Shown here in pieces: positions 43,823-53,683 of a DNA stretch of 64,000 nt. A program made the translations under genes and the position numbers. The stretch is taken from NCBI GenBank assembly GCA_018267545.1, contig JAFDYG010000502.1, positions 1 to 64,000 of the forward strand, in the 5' to 3' direction. Under the pieces are notes generated by a model. That model was not told where the DNA came from. It was given only the letters and a program-made list of their open reading frames with translations, and did not search any database. Every line of letters begins with the position of its first letter. Within the stretch, counting starts at the first letter, position 1. The DNA is from Bacteroidota bacterium (GTDB taxonomy: Bacteria; Bacteroidota; Bacteroidia; Chitinophagales; Chitinophagaceae).

Positions 43823-44770
43823 TTATTTATAGATCGCCACGACCTCGTTCCCATCACTGCTCTTATATCCCCGGTACATCCCCTGGCTATTGAAGACCAG
43901 CGCCGCATTACCTTCGGAATCGACTCCGATCATACCGCCCTCTCCCCCGATGGCCATCAATTTATCGTGCACCACAACCTCCATCGCTTTCTGCAGACTC
44001 AGCCCCTTGTATTCCATCAGACAGCTCACGTCATGCGCCGCAACCGCCCGGATGAACATCTCGCCGTGGCCGGTGCAAGATATGCCACAAGTTGTATTAT
44101 TGGCATAAGTTCCTGCCCCAATGATCGGAGAGTCCCCAATCCGGCCATATTTCTTGTTCGTCATCCCGCCCGTGCTGGTAGCCGCGGCAATGTTCCCCTG
44201 CTGGTCGCAAGCCACCGCCCCTACGGTCCCGAATTTTTTATCCCGCATCAGCTCTTCCAGCCGCTGGTGCGTATGGTCCAGCGAATAGGTGTCGCTGTCG
44301 CGGATCGCCTTCCACTGGTCATACCGGAACTGAGAGAAGAAATATTCGTCCGGCTCCAGCTTGATCCCTTGCTTGATCGCAAAGTCGCTGGCGCCCTTCC
44401 CGCTGAGAAATACGTGGTTGCTGTTCTGCATCACTTCCATCGCCAGCTCGATCGGGTTGCGCACGTTACGGACGCCCGTAACCGCTCCCGCTTCCAGCGA
44501 CGACCCGTCCATCACGGCCGCGTCCATCTCCTGTACGCCCTTCTTGGTAAAGACCGAGCCCCGGCCGGCATTGAAGAGCATATTGTCTTCTAACATGACG
44601 ATCGTCGCCTTGATGGCATTCAAGGCAGAACCGCCCTGCTCCAGCACCGCATACCCGGCATTCATCGCCTGCTGCAGCCCTTCCAAATAAGCCAATTCCA
44701 ATTCAGGAGTCATATCTTCTTTTAGGATCGTACCGGCCCCGCCGTGGATCGCGAGTGTAAACCTCGACAT
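43823..44770 (-). CDS. Isoaspartyl peptidase / L-asparaginase, plant-type Ntn hydrolase
   Basis: 315 residues, no signal peptide. The conserved blocks FTLAIHGGAGTI, NAGRGSVF, DAAVMDGSSL and the cleavage and catalytic site FGTVGAVA with Thr182 are all in place; TSTGGMTNKKYGRIGDSPIIGAGTYA forms the substrate pocket. Autocleavage before Thr182 produces the two subunits. It removes isoaspartyl residues from damaged peptides and can hydrolyse asparagine. Separated from the heptose kinase gene downstream in map order by 135 bases. The enzyme is cytoplasmic. Confidence 0.93.
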   Translation of the reverse strand: MSRFTLAIHGGAGTILKEDMTPELELAYLEGLQQAMNAGYAVLEQGGSALNAIKATIVMLEDNMLFNAGRGSVFTKKGVQEMDAAVMDGSSLEAGAVTGVRNVRNPIELAMEVMQNSNHVFLSGKGASDFAIKQGIKLEPDEYFFSQFRYDQWKAIRDSDTYSLDHTHQRLEELMRDKKFGTVGAVACDQQGNIAAATSTGGMTNKKYGRIGDSPIIGAGTYANNTTCGISCTGHGEMFIRAVAAHDVSCLMEYKGLSLQKAMEVVVHDKLMAIGGEGGMIGVDSEGNAALVFNSQGMYRGYKSSDGNEVVAIYK

Positions 44771-44905
44771 AGCGTTTTTTATTTTTTGACCGGTAAAACT
44801 ATAAAAATTATCCCCTGAGATTTACGAAGAATATCTCTAGATGTTTAAACAGTCACTAACTGCAGGGCTAAATCATTGAATACGATCAATTGAGCCGCGC
44901 GTCGC
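44771..44905 (-). other. Short gap between asparaginase and heptose kinase genes
   Basis: 135 AT-rich bases. Probably contains the promoter of the isoaspartyl peptidase gene (TAGTTTTA near the start is a 7-of-8 match to the -7 box, but no -33 at the right spacing). No RNA gene or terminator was found. Confidence 0.3.
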
Positions 44906-45895
44906 CTACGCCAGCAACCTTCCGCACTCCTGTAGCAAACGCGCCTTGTCGATCGCCGCCGTACCCACCTCCTCACAAACCAGCCCACCGGCAATATTGG
45001 CGACCTCCGCCATCAGCCGCACATCCCCGGTCGCCGCATAGACCAACGAAGCCACGGCTATCACCGTATCTCCAGCCCCCGACACGTCCGCGATATTGCG
45101 CAGGTGCGATTTGATCTGCTCGGCGGAGCTGCCCTTTTGATAAAACACCCCTTTCTCGGATAGGGTGATAAAGGAGATCTCATGATTCATCTTCTCGGCC
45201 AGCAGCTCGTGGATATGCCGCAAAACCGGCAGGTGCACATCTTCCAGCAATAAATTCAAACCCTCACGCACTTCTTTCAGGTTCGGCTTGAAGATCGTCA
45301 CACCCGTATAGGAGAAAAAATTCTTTCGCTTAGGGTCCACAGCAGTAATAATCCCATGAAGCTGACAAAGGCTGATAGCCTCATGGATCACGCGCGCCGT
45401 CAGCACTCCCTTGTTATAATCTTCGAAAATGATCACCTGCGGCTTCTCCCGCTCCAGATAGCTCCGGAACTGTCCCAGCAGCTCGTCCTCTTCGGTCACG
45501 GATAAATCAGCCGTCGTCTCGGAGTCTAATCGCATCATCTGCTGATTCCGCCCCATCACCCGCGCCTTATTCGTCGTTATCCGCCCCGTGCTCCGCGCCA
45601 GGTAAGAAACATCGATGCCCTGCTCTTCCAGCATCCCCTCCAGCGCCTTACCATCTCCATCCTTGCCAAGCACCGAGAAAACACTCACGCGAGCCCCCAG
45701 CGAAGCCAGATTCAACGCCACATTCCCCGCCCCGCCGATACGATATTCCCTTCGGTCCAGCGAAACCACAGGCACCGGCGCCTCCGGAGAAATCCGCTCC
45801 ACATGACCCCACAAATACGTATCCAGCATAAGGTCACCTATAACCCCTGCCTTGATGGTTCCAAATCCGGCAAATAACTCCTTAAAATCCGTCAT
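44906..45895 (-). CDS. rfaE1: D-glycero-beta-D-manno-heptose-7-phosphate kinase (PfkB family)
   Basis: 329 residues from MTDFKELFAGFG at 45895; the frame reaches 45973, which would overlap the upstream permease. PfkB signatures: DLMLDTYLWG, RIGGAGNVALNLASLGARVSVFSV (pieces), and the C-terminal ADVSGAGDTVIAVASL with the catalytic Asp of GAGD. The kinase domain alone is present; the cytidylyltransferase half of bifunctional HldE is absent and must lie elsewhere. It phosphorylates heptose-7-phosphate for ADP-heptose and LPS core. The start is 1 base after the permease stop, so translation is probably coupled. Confidence 0.88.
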   Translation of the reverse strand: MTDFKELFAGFGTIKAGVIGDLMLDTYLWGHVERISPEAPVPVVSLDRREYRIGGAGNVALNLASLGARVSVFSVLGKDGDGKALEGMLEEQGIDVSYLARSTGRITTNKARVMGRNQQMMRLDSETTADLSVTEEDELLGQFRSYLEREKPQVIIFEDYNKGVLTARVIHEAISLCQLHGIITAVDPKRKNFFSYTGVTIFKPNLKEVREGLNLLLEDVHLPVLRHIHELLAEKMNHEISFITLSEKGVFYQKGSSAEQIKSHLRNIADVSGAGDTVIAVASLVYAATGDVRLMAEVANIAGGLVCEEVGTAAIDKARLLQECGRLLA

Positions 45896-45896
45896 A

Positions 45897-47336
45897 CTAG
45901 CTATTTTTCCTCGACACTGCCACATAGTAGAGAGGTATCCCCACCAGGACGATGACCGCTCCCCATGTTGCATACAGGGGTTTTTGAATGATCAACGCCA
46001 CGCAGAATATCAGGGCCAAAGTTATATAAATCGCGGGCAATAAAGGATAAGCAAATGCCTTATACGGCCTCTCCACATTCGGCTGCTTTCTACGCAGGAC
46101 AAAAATACCAAGCACCGTCAGCGCATAGAAAAACACCGCGACGAAAGAAATCATATCCAACAGGTCCCCATACTTACCGCTCAAACACAAGACGGCTGCC
46201 ACCACACACTGCGCCCAAAGCGCCCATCCCGGCACCGCATTCTTATTTAATTTCCCCGCCTTCTCGAAGAAAAGACCGTCTTGCGCCATCGTATAGTAAA
46301 CACGAGCGCCAGCCAGTATCAACCCATTATTACAACCAAAGGTCGAAATCATAATCATCACCGCAATCACATAGGTCCCTACATTCCCAAAGATGATCCT
46401 CGCCGCTCCTACCGCCACCCGGTCCTGGTGCGCCGAAGCGATCTGGTCCAGCGGCATCACGCTCAGATACATCAAATTCGCGGAGACATAAATGACGGTT
46501 ATGATCAGCGTCCCCAGGAAAAGACTCAGCCCGATATTTCGCTTCGGGTTCTTCATCTCCCCCGCGACAAATGTCACGTTGTTCCATGCGTCGCTCGAAA
46601 AGATAGACCCCGTCATCGCCGCAGCAATCGCCCCCAGCACGGCCAGCCCCATGATCGGACTGCTTCCCGTAATGGCTTCGGTGCCCTTGTCCTGGATCAG
46701 CCGGTGTATATTCCAGGCGTCCATCCAATTGTGCTTCCAGACCTCGCCATTGGCGGCAATCAGCAGCCCCAGGATAATCAGTCCGAACAGCGAAAACAGC
46801 TTCGTAAAGGTGAAGATCCGCTGGATCCATTTACCGCCTTCGATCCCCCGGGTATTGACATAGGTAAGAAAGATAATCAGGATGATCGACACGATCTGCG
46901 CATAGTATACTTTAAAAGAACCCAGGGCGAATAGTATATTCTCGTCCTTCAGCTCCAGCGGTGGAAAGAAATATCCGGCAAATTTCGAAAACGCCACACC
47001 CACGGCCGCAATGGTCCCGGTCTGTATCACCGCAAAGAAGCTCCATCCATACAGAAATCCCGTCAGCGGGTTGTACGCTTCTTTCAGATAGACATACTGC
47101 CCCCCAGCCTTCGGGTACATGCCACTCAGCTCGCCATAGCTGACGGCTGCCGACAAGGTCATAAAACCCGTGATCGCCCATACGAAGATGAGCCAGCCGG
47201 CACTGCCGACATTCCGGGTAATATCTGCGCTGACGATAAAAATACCGGACCCGATCATTGACCCCGCAACGATCATTGTCCCATCCAGTAATCCAAGTGT
47301 AGGTTTAAGCGTAGTTGGTTTGGTTGATTCTGCCAT
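45897..47336 (-). CDS. Amino-acid permease, APC superfamily
   Basis: 479 residues from MAESTKPTTLKPTLGLLDG; the frame reaches 47375 without a better start. Twelve helices are visible. The first contains the substrate-binding GSMIGSGIFIVSADI, followed by GSAGWLIFVWAITGFMTL, YPKAGGQYVYLKEAYNPLTGFLYGW, and later GLILAGARVYYTMAQDGLFF, all hallmarks of the LAT/APC group. It imports or exchanges amino acids across the inner membrane. First gene of a transcript with the heptose kinase; a promoter with TTG-N19-TATCTTGT lies upstream. Confidence 0.92.
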   Translation of the reverse strand: MAESTKPTTLKPTLGLLDGTMIVAGSMIGSGIFIVSADITRNVGSAGWLIFVWAITGFMTLSAAVSYGELSGMYPKAGGQYVYLKEAYNPLTGFLYGWSFFAVIQTGTIAAVGVAFSKFAGYFFPPLELKDENILFALGSFKVYYAQIVSIILIIFLTYVNTRGIEGGKWIQRIFTFTKLFSLFGLIILGLLIAANGEVWKHNWMDAWNIHRLIQDKGTEAITGSSPIMGLAVLGAIAAAMTGSIFSSDAWNNVTFVAGEMKNPKRNIGLSLFLGTLIITVIYVSANLMYLSVMPLDQIASAHQDRVAVGAARIIFGNVGTYVIAVMIMISTFGCNNGLILAGARVYYTMAQDGLFFEKAGKLNKNAVPGWALWAQCVVAAVLCLSGKYGDLLDMISFVAVFFYALTVLGIFVLRRKQPNVERPYKAFAYPLLPAIYITLALIFCVALIIQKPLYATWGAVIVLVGIPLYYVAVSRKNS

Positions 47337-47371
47337 GTAGAGGTGGTTTTGTCCGGTGCCCCGGTAGGGAC

Positions 47372-47401
47372 ACAAGATAAGTAAATCAAGGCATTCGGCA
47401 A
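47372..47401 (-). promoter_or_regulatory. Promoter candidate for the permease-heptose kinase pair
   Basis: Minus strand: TTG at 47401-47399, 19 bases, then TATCTTGT at 47379-47372 (6 of 8 to TAnnTTTG). Permease start is 36 bases downstream. Confidence 0.4.
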
Positions 47402-47438
47402 GCCTTGCCCACCTCCCCGAAATAGGGGCGTTTACGCC

Positions 47439-48041
47439 CTATTTCTTCTTTTCTGCAGCATACTTGGCATTCAATCCCTGAACCAGGTCGGGCGTAATAT
47501 CATATGAAGAATCCCTATTGTAAATAAAGGAACTAGGGTCATACGCGAAGATATACGAGTAGTGTTTGTCCTTATTGTATTCCTTCAGAAACTCCTCGAT
47601 CTCCCGGCGAATCGTCGTCTTCAGATCCTCCGTCTTCTTATAAAGCTCCTGCTCCAGCGACTGCTTCCGGCTCTGCATCGCCTGTACCATCTCCTGGTAC
47701 TCCCGGTTGGCCAGCTCGCCTTCCGCCTGTGTCATCGTACTCTGCTTCTGCCTCCAGCCTTCGATCTTCTTCTGGTTGGCGCGGTCCATGCTGCTCAGCT
47801 CCTGGTTCATATCGTTTTCCTTTGCCTTCACCTCGATCTGCGCCGCCTTGAAATGGTCGGACTTCGTCTGCAAAGAATCGATATCGAAATAAGCGATCTT
47901 AAAGCCGGAAGGTTCCGTAGACTTCTTCTCGACGGGCGAAGACTGCTTCTTCAATTCCTGGATCTGACGGGACTGAACGAAGTAAAGAATAGCGGCCAGT
48001 GCGATGGCAACGATAGCTAAAATGGTAGAAGTTTGCTTCAT
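47439..48041 (-). CDS. OmpH/Skp-like periplasmic chaperone
   Basis: 200 residues from MKQTSTILAIVAIALAAIL; the frame extends to 48125 across the rpoC terminator and is not used. An N-terminal helix anchors or exports the protein. The rest is OmpH-like: KIAYFDIDSLQTKSDHFKAAQIEVKAKE in pieces, then a long charged coiled coil (residues about 70-150), and a C-terminal SYIFAYDPSSFIYNRDSSYDITPDLVQGLN, a common end of this family. It protects outer-membrane proteins in transit. A -7 box TATATTCG at 48058-48051 precedes it, just after the terminator of rpoC. Confidence 0.85.
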   Translation of the reverse strand: MKQTSTILAIVAIALAAILYFVQSRQIQELKKQSSPVEKKSTEPSGFKIAYFDIDSLQTKSDHFKAAQIEVKAKENDMNQELSSMDRANQKKIEGWRQKQSTMTQAEGELANREYQEMVQAMQSRKQSLEQELYKKTEDLKTTIRREIEEFLKEYNKDKHYSYIFAYDPSSFIYNRDSSYDITPDLVQGLNAKYAAEKKK

Positions 48042-48074
48042 AATGTGATGCGAATATAGGCTTAGCCGCCGGCA

Positions 48075-48110
48075 CAAAAAAAAAGTAGGGGGCTTTTTAC
48101 CCCCTACTTT
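48075..48110 (-). terminator. Terminator of rpoC
   Basis: Minus strand: AAAGTAGGGGG stem, seven-base loop, CCCCCTACTTT stem, then a T-run of seven or more. It lies 58 bases after the rpoC stop. Its T-run is also where the -33 element of the following OmpH gene would fall. Confidence 0.88.
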
Positions 48111-48167
48111 CATATTTTTTAACATTCCGTTCCGCCCTCGGGCCAGAAGCCCGAGCCACGGCGAAAG

Positions 48168-51100
48168 CTATTCTTCTTCATCGAACTGCATCGCTTCGCG
48201 AGTCGTCTGCAGCAGCTCATACTCTTCCTTGGAGCCTACGATCATGTTCTCGAAGTCACGCAGACCCGTACCAGCCGGGATCGGATGACCAGTGATAACA
48301 TTCTCCTTCAGACCGAGCATGTCGTCGCTCTTACCCTGGATAGCCGCAGAAGACAGCACCTTCGTCGTTTCCTGGAAGGACGCCGCCGAAATCCAGCTTT
48401 GCGTACCCAGCGAAGCCTTTGTGATACCGAGGAGCAGCGGAGCCGAAGTGGCAGCGTTGGCATCCCGGAATTCAGCCAGCTTCTTATCGTTACGACGCAG
48501 GATCGAGTTCTCTTCTCTTACTTCACGCAGACTTACGATCTGACCCGCTTTCAGCTTGCCAGACTCGCCTGGATCCGTAACCACCTTCTTGTCGAAGATC
48601 CAATCGTTTTCTTCGAGGAAATCGAATTTATCGACCGTATCTTCTTCGAGGAAACGCGTATCACCTGGGTCTACGATCGTCAGCTTACGCATCATCTGGC
48701 GAACGATCACCTCGATGTGCTTGTCGTTGATCTTCACACCCTGTAAGCGATATACTTCCTGGATTTCATTCACAACGTACTCTTGTACGGCGAACGGACC
48801 CTTGATGGAGAGGATGTCGGCAGGAGCAACCTGGCCATCGGAAAGCTGGGAGCCAGCCTTCACAAAGTCACCGTCCTGCGCCAGAATTTGGCGGGTCAGC
48901 GGAACCAGGTATTTCTTGATCACACCATCCCTGGCTTCTACGATGATCTCACGGTTACCACGCTTGATGTTACCGAAGGCTACTACACCGTCGATTTCAC
49001 TCACAATCGCAGGGTTGCCCGGGTTACGCGCTTCGAAAAGCTCCGTTACACGAGGCAGACCACCCGTGATGTCCCGCAGCTTACCGAGTACGCGCGGAAT
49101 CTTCACGATTACCTGACCAGCCTTCACCTCGTCACCTTCCTCGATGATGATATGCGAGCCTACGGGCAGGTTATAAGATTTGATTTCCTTGTTACCCTCG
49201 ATATTGATAGAAGGAATCTTCGTCTTGTCCTTGGTTTCGATAACCACCTTCTCACGGTGACCGGTTTGTTCGTCCGCTTCTTCCCGGTAGGTGATACCTT
49301 CGATAACAGCATCGAACTTGACGTTACCCGCGATTTCTGAAACAACGACGTTGTTGAAGGGGTCCCACGCACAGATCACTTCACCCTTCGCGACCTTCTG
49401 ACCATCCTTCGCGCTCAGGATAGCGCCGTAAGGTACGTTGTTGGTAGCCAGCAGACGGTCGTTCTTCACGTCCATGATACGAACTTCACCCGTACGGCCG
49501 ATAACGACCTGAACAGGGTTGCCTTCGTTATTCTGCGCCGTTACCGTACGAAGACCATCGAACTGGATGGTGCCTTCGAACTTGGCGATCATAGTAGATT
49601 CAACCGAGGCGCTGCCCGCAACACCACCCACGTGGAAAGTACGCAGTGTCAGCTGTGTACCGGGCTCACCGATGGACTGAGCGGCGATGATACCGACCGC
49701 ATCACCCTTCTGGGTAGTGTAACCCGTTGCCAGGTTCTTACCGTAGCACTTCACGCACACACCGCGCTTGCTTTCGCAAGTCAGCACCGAACGGATTTCC
49801 ACCGTTTCGATACCCGCGTCTTCGATCGCCTTGCCGATCTCTTCGGTGATCTGCTCACCGGCAGAAGCCAGCAGCGTATCCGTTGCAGGATCATACACGT
49901 CATGCAGAGATGTACGTCCCAGGATCCGATCATATAATGGTTCTACGATGTCTTCATTGTCCTTCAGCGCGGAAGTAGCAATACCTCTCAAAGTACCGCA
50001 ATCCTCTTCGGTGATGACCACGTCCTGAGCGACGTCCACCAGACGACGGGTGAGGTAACCGGCATCCGCCGTTTTAAGAGCGGTATCGGCCAGACCCTTA
50101 CGGGCGCCGTGCGTAGAGATAAAGTAATCCAATACGTTCAGACCACCCTTGAAGTTGGACAGAATCGGGTTTTCGATGATTTCGCTACCCGTAGAGCCGG
50201 ACTTTCTGGGCTTGGCCATCAGACCTCTGATACCGGCCAGCTGCTTGATCTGCTGCTTGCTACCACGAGCACCGGAGTCGAGCATCATATACACGGAGTT
50301 GAACCCTTGCTTGTCAGAGGCAAGCTCGTGGATCAAAGTCTCTGTGATACGCGTATCGACGCGGGACCAGATGTCTACGATCTGGTTGTAACGCTCGTTG
50401 TTCGTGATCAGACCCATGTTGTAGTTATCCCATACTTCATCGACTTCACCCTTTGCATTCTCGAGGAGCTCTTCCTTCGTATCGGGGATGATCAGGTCAT
50501 TGATGTTGAAGGACAGACCGCCGCGGAACGCCATACGGAAACCGAGCTGCTTGATATCGTCCAGGAATTTAACCGTCTTGGGGATGTTCGTCCACTTGAT
50601 GATGTTCCCGATGATCTCACGCAGCGACTTCTTCGTCAGCAGCGCATTCACAAAACCGACCTCCGTGGGTACGGTCTGGTTGAAAAGCACGCGGCCAACC
50701 GTCGTTTCGAGGAGCTTGTTCTCCAGGACGTCCTGGTTGCTGCGTACCTGCGTCTTTACCTTGATATAGGCGTGCAGATCGACACGGCCTTCGTTATAGG
50801 CGATGATGACCTCTTCTGCGCTATAGAAATGTTTGCCTTCGCCCTTCACCTTTTCGGTGGCCGTAGACCTACGCCCCTTGGTGATATAGTACAGACCCAA
50901 GACCATGTCCTGAGAAGGCAGGGTGATCGGCGTACCGTTCTGCGGGTTGAGGATGTTGTGAGAAGACAGCATCAGCAGCTGTGCTTCCAGGATCGCGGCG
51001 CTGCTCAACGGAACGTGAACCGCCATCTGGTCACCGTCGAAGTCGGCGTTGAAGGCCGTACACACGAGCGGGTGCAGCTGGATAGCCTTACCTTCGATCA

Positions 51101-52463
51101 GCTTGGGCTGGAAGGCCTGGATAGACAGTCTGTGCAGCGTCGGGGCACGGTTCAGCATGACCGGGTGACCCTTCAATATGTTTTCGAGGATATCCCAAAC
51201 GATAGCCTCTTTCTTGTCGACTAGTTTACGGGCGCTCTTCACCGTCTTGACGATACCGCGCTCGATAAGCTTACGGATGATAAACGGTTTGAAAAGCTCG
51301 GCGGCCATATCCTTCGGCAGACCGCACTCATGCAGCTTCAGCTCGGGACCTACGACGATAACCGAACGACCGGAATAGTCGACACGTTTACCGAGCAGGT
51401 TCTGACGGAACCGGCCTTGCTTGCCCTTCAGCACGTCGCTGAGCGACTTCAGCGCGCGACCGCCCTCGGCCTTAACGGCATTGGACTTACGGCTGTTGTC
51501 GAACAGTGAGTCGATGGCTTCCTGCAGCATACGCTTCTCGTTACGAAGGATGACCTCGGGAGCCTTGATCTCAAGCAGACGCTTCAGACGGTTGTTACGG
51601 ATAATCACCCGGCGGTACAGGTCGTTCAGGTCGGAAGACGCAAAACGGCCGCCATCCAGGGGAACCAGCGGACGCAGTTCCGGAGGAATAACCGGGATGT
51701 ACTGCATCACCATCCACTCGGGGCGGTTGGTGATACGGGAATTGGCGTCACGGAAAGCTTCCACGACGCTCAAACGCTTCAGGGCATCCGCCTTACGTTG
51801 CTGGCTGGTCTCGTTCGCAGCCGCATTACGCAGGTCGAAGGACAGCTGGTCCAGCTCGATACGCTCGAGCAGATCATGCACCGCCTCGGCGCCCATCTTC
51901 GCGAGGAATTTATTCGGATCTTCGTCAGGCAGGTACTGGTTGTCCTTGGGCAGGGTGTCCAGGATTTCCAGGTACTCTTCTTCCGTCAGCAGATCCCCGT
52001 AATTCTGCCCCTTGTCCGTACGGATACCGGGCTGAATCACGACATATCTTTCATAATAAATAATGCTTTCAAGTTTCTTGGAGCTCATCCCCAGCAAATA
52101 ACCGATCTTGTTGGGAAGAGACTTGAAATACCAGATGTGAACGACCGGAACCACCAGCTTGATGTGGCCCATCCGCTCACGCCTTACCTTCTTCTCGGTG
52201 ACCTCCACGCCGCAACGGTCACACACAATCCCCTTATAGCGTATCCGCTTGTACTTGCCGCAAGCACACTCGTAATCCTTAACGGGACCAAAAATTCTCT
52301 CGCAGAACAAACCGTCTCTTTCAGGCTTGTACGTACGATAGTTGATGGTTTCTGGCTTCAGAACTTCACCATAACTCCTTTCGAGAATGGAATCGGGGGA
52401 AGCAAGTCCGATAGTGATTTTTGAAAAGGTGGCTCGTGGACGATTTTCTTTTTTAATAGCCAT
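48168..52463 (-). CDS. rpoC: RNA polymerase beta' subunit
   Basis: 1431 residues, the normal Bacteroidota length. All landmark motifs are present: the N-terminal zinc site ([20 protein letters not shown]), the catalytic [12 protein letters not shown] at residues 472-483 with Asp474, Asp476 and Asp478 holding the magnesium, the bridge-helix/trigger-loop region, and the second zinc site [15 protein letters not shown]. It is the catalytic core of transcription. In almost all bacteria rpoC follows rpoB directly; here the DNA upstream holds a promoter and then an opposite-strand lipoprotein gene, so rpoB is elsewhere. A separate promoter and a terminator confirm an independent unit. Confidence 0.97.
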   Translation of the reverse strand: MAIKKENRPRATFSKITIGLASPDSILERSYGEVLKPETINYRTYKPERDGLFCERIFGPVKDYECACGKYKRIRYKGIVCDRCGVEVTEKKVRRERMGHIKLVVPVVHIWYFKSLPNKIGYLLGMSSKKLESIIYYERYVVIQPGIRTDKGQNYGDLLTEEEYLEILDTLPKDNQYLPDEDPNKFLAKMGAEAVHDLLERIELDQLSFDLRNAAANETSQQRKADALKRLSVVEAFRDANSRITNRPEWMVMQYIPVIPPELRPLVPLDGGRFASSDLNDLYRRVIIRNNRLKRLLEIKAPEVILRNEKRMLQEAIDSLFDNSRKSNAVKAEGGRALKSLSDVLKGKQGRFRQNLLGKRVDYSGRSVIVVGPELKLHECGLPKDMAAELFKPFIIRKLIERGIVKTVKSARKLVDKKEAIVWDILENILKGHPVMLNRAPTLHRLSIQAFQPKLIEGKAIQLHPLVCTAFNADFDGDQMAVHVPLSSAAILEAQLLMLSSHNILNPQNGTPITLPSQDMVLGLYYITKGRRSTATEKVKGEGKHFYSAEEVIIAYNEGRVDLHAYIKVKTQVRSNQDVLENKLLETTVGRVLFNQTVPTEVGFVNALLTKKSLREIIGNIIKWTNIPKTVKFLDDIKQLGFRMAFRGGLSFNINDLIIPDTKEELLENAKGEVDEVWDNYNMGLITNNERYNQIVDIWSRVDTRITETLIHELASDKQGFNSVYMMLDSGARGSKQQIKQLAGIRGLMAKPRKSGSTGSEIIENPILSNFKGGLNVLDYFISTHGARKGLADTALKTADAGYLTRRLVDVAQDVVITEEDCGTLRGIATSALKDNEDIVEPLYDRILGRTSLHDVYDPATDTLLASAGEQITEEIGKAIEDAGIETVEIRSVLTCESKRGVCVKCYGKNLATGYTTQKGDAVGIIAAQSIGEPGTQLTLRTFHVGGVAGSASVESTMIAKFEGTIQFDGLRTVTAQNNEGNPVQVVIGRTGEVRIMDVKNDRLLATNNVPYGAILSAKDGQKVAKGEVICAWDPFNNVVVSEIAGNVKFDAVIEGITYREEADEQTGHREKVVIETKDKTKIPSINIEGNKEIKSYNLPVGSHIIIEEGDEVKAGQVIVKIPRVLGKLRDITGGLPRVTELFEARNPGNPAIVSEIDGVVAFGNIKRGNREIIVEARDGVIKKYLVPLTRQILAQDGDFVKAGSQLSDGQVAPADILSIKGPFAVQEYVVNEIQEVYRLQGVKINDKHIEVIVRQMMRKLTIVDPGDTRFLEEDTVDKFDFLEENDWIFDKKVVTDPGESGKLKAGQIVSLREVREENSILRRNDKKLAEFRDANAATSAPLLLGITKASLGTQSWISAASFQETTKVLSSAAIQGKSDDMLGLKENVITGHPIPAGTGLRDFENMIVGSKEEYELLQTTREAMQFDEEE

Positions 52464-52578
52464 ATTGCAATATGCGGTTTTTAGTCTTATCCAACCCTAC
52501 TGATTGTCAATAATTTAAGCGCCCAACTAAATGGGACCGGGCACACAAATAATGCCAATAAACCTAAATTAAGGAGGG

Positions 52579-52586
52579 CAAAGGTA
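52579..52586 (-). promoter_or_regulatory. -7 box of an independent rpoC promoter
   Basis: TACCTTTG on the minus strand, an exact match to TAnnTTTG, with a run of T (52605-52611) at the -33 distance instead of TTG. The leader would be about 105-110 bases and can form a short GTGCCC/GGGCGC stem-loop. Confidence 0.55.
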
Positions 52587-52833
52587 CGAATTTACTTGAA
52601 AAAAACTTTTTTCCAAATTTTCACCTTCACCCAAGTTCCTCTCGGCTTATTCACATTAAAATAAAACGTAATTGATTGACACGGGAAGCATACCACTATA
52701 TAACGCCAAACGCCCCATTTCGTTCACTCCGTTAACAAAACTAACTCTGCCGGATAACAAAACTAACCCCGCCGGACGGTAAACCCTACCCATTTCCCCC
52801 AATTCTCGCCCTAATTTGCCTCAAAACCGCCAA
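52587..52833 (+). other. Rest of the divergent gap between rpoC and a lipoprotein gene
   Basis: With the rpoC leader this gap is 370 bases. The upstream part is AT-rich and then becomes C-rich, with two near-copies of ACAAAACTAAC...GCCGGA (52734-52776). No remnant of rpoB (for example its conserved C-terminal motifs) was seen in any frame, and no terminator. Confidence 0.5.
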
Positions 52834-53541
52834 ATGAAACGCGTCCTTACCTTTTGCCTTATCCTCCTGTCCTTCGGCTGTCACAAAGACCCCGCCCCGC
52901 CCCCGCCTGTTCCCATGCCCACCCCTTGCCCCATCAGCCAGTTTATCGACGTCAGCGGCGGCCGGACCGTCATCTCCATCCTCACCTATGACCAAACCGG
53001 CCGCCTCATCCAGACAAACGACGGCTCCAGCCAGCGAATCATCAATTATACCCCCGACAGCACCGTCGTCTCGTCCTCCACAAACGGCGTCTTCAACGGC
53101 CGCTCTGTCATCATCAACAACAAAGACGGCCTCGCCGTCAATATCCACTATATCGCCGACGTCCAGGGAACCCTTTGGTCCAATATTACTTACCAATACG
53201 ACGGACAGCAGCTCGTAAAATCGACCTACACCGACTTCGCCGGCTACAATGTCGTCACGACCTACGCCTGGTCCGGCGGCAACATGGTCTCCATCTCCGG
53301 CAGCGGCGTCACCCAGAACCTCGAATACTATACCGACCAGCCCCGCCAGCAGGGCGACTACCAATACTTCCTCCAATTTATCCAGGGCTACGAAACCATC
53401 CGGAGCAAAAACCTGGTCAAAACACAGTCAGGCCTGAACATCACCTATGACTTCAAGCCTAATGGTAAGATCTCCTCCGCCAAAGCCACACCTCCCGGCG
53501 GAGCCACCGTCGCCCTTAAATACGACTACCCATGTAACTAA
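52834..53541 (+). CDS. Lipoprotein of unknown function
   Basis: 235 residues from ATG at 52834 (the frame opens six codons earlier at a TTG). Lipoprotein signal RVLTFCLILLSFGCHKDP with the Cys in LSFGC, followed by a Pro-rich linker (PAPPPPVPMPTPCP). The mature region contains repeated Tyr/Asp strands (ILTYDQTGRLIQTND, ITYQYDGQQLVKSTY, TTYAWSGGNMVSI, ITYDFKPNGKISSA) like YD/RHS-type or DUF4595-like repeats found in Bacteroidota lipoproteins. The function is unknown. Monocistronic, divergent from rpoC. Confidence 0.7.
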   Translation: MKRVLTFCLILLSFGCHKDPAPPPPVPMPTPCPISQFIDVSGGRTVISILTYDQTGRLIQTNDGSSQRIINYTPDSTVVSSSTNGVFNGRSVIINNKDGLAVNIHYIADVQGTLWSNITYQYDGQQLVKSTYTDFAGYNVVTTYAWSGGNMVSISGSGVTQNLEYYTDQPRQQGDYQYFLQFIQGYETIRSKNLVKTQSGLNITYDFKPNGKISSAKATPPGGATVALKYDYPCN

Positions 53542-53683
53542 TACCCCTAAACGATCTCTTCTTTTCTTATATACCCCCATGCAGTCAAAACGCCTTCTAC
53601 GGCTCGTCTTTTGTGGATAATTTAACGCTTTATCCAACTTCCTGCTAAGAGCTTTCAGATGCACGCTATTAAAAACGTCACAT

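Noticed and set aside
47419..47445. GAAATAGGG/CCCTATTTC hairpin at the end of the OmpH gene as a terminator
   Set aside because: No T-run in the direction of the gene; the T-rich side is on the wrong strand.
50109..51224. 371-codon plus-strand frame inside rpoC
   Set aside because: Shadow of a certain gene; no start signal or recognisable domain.
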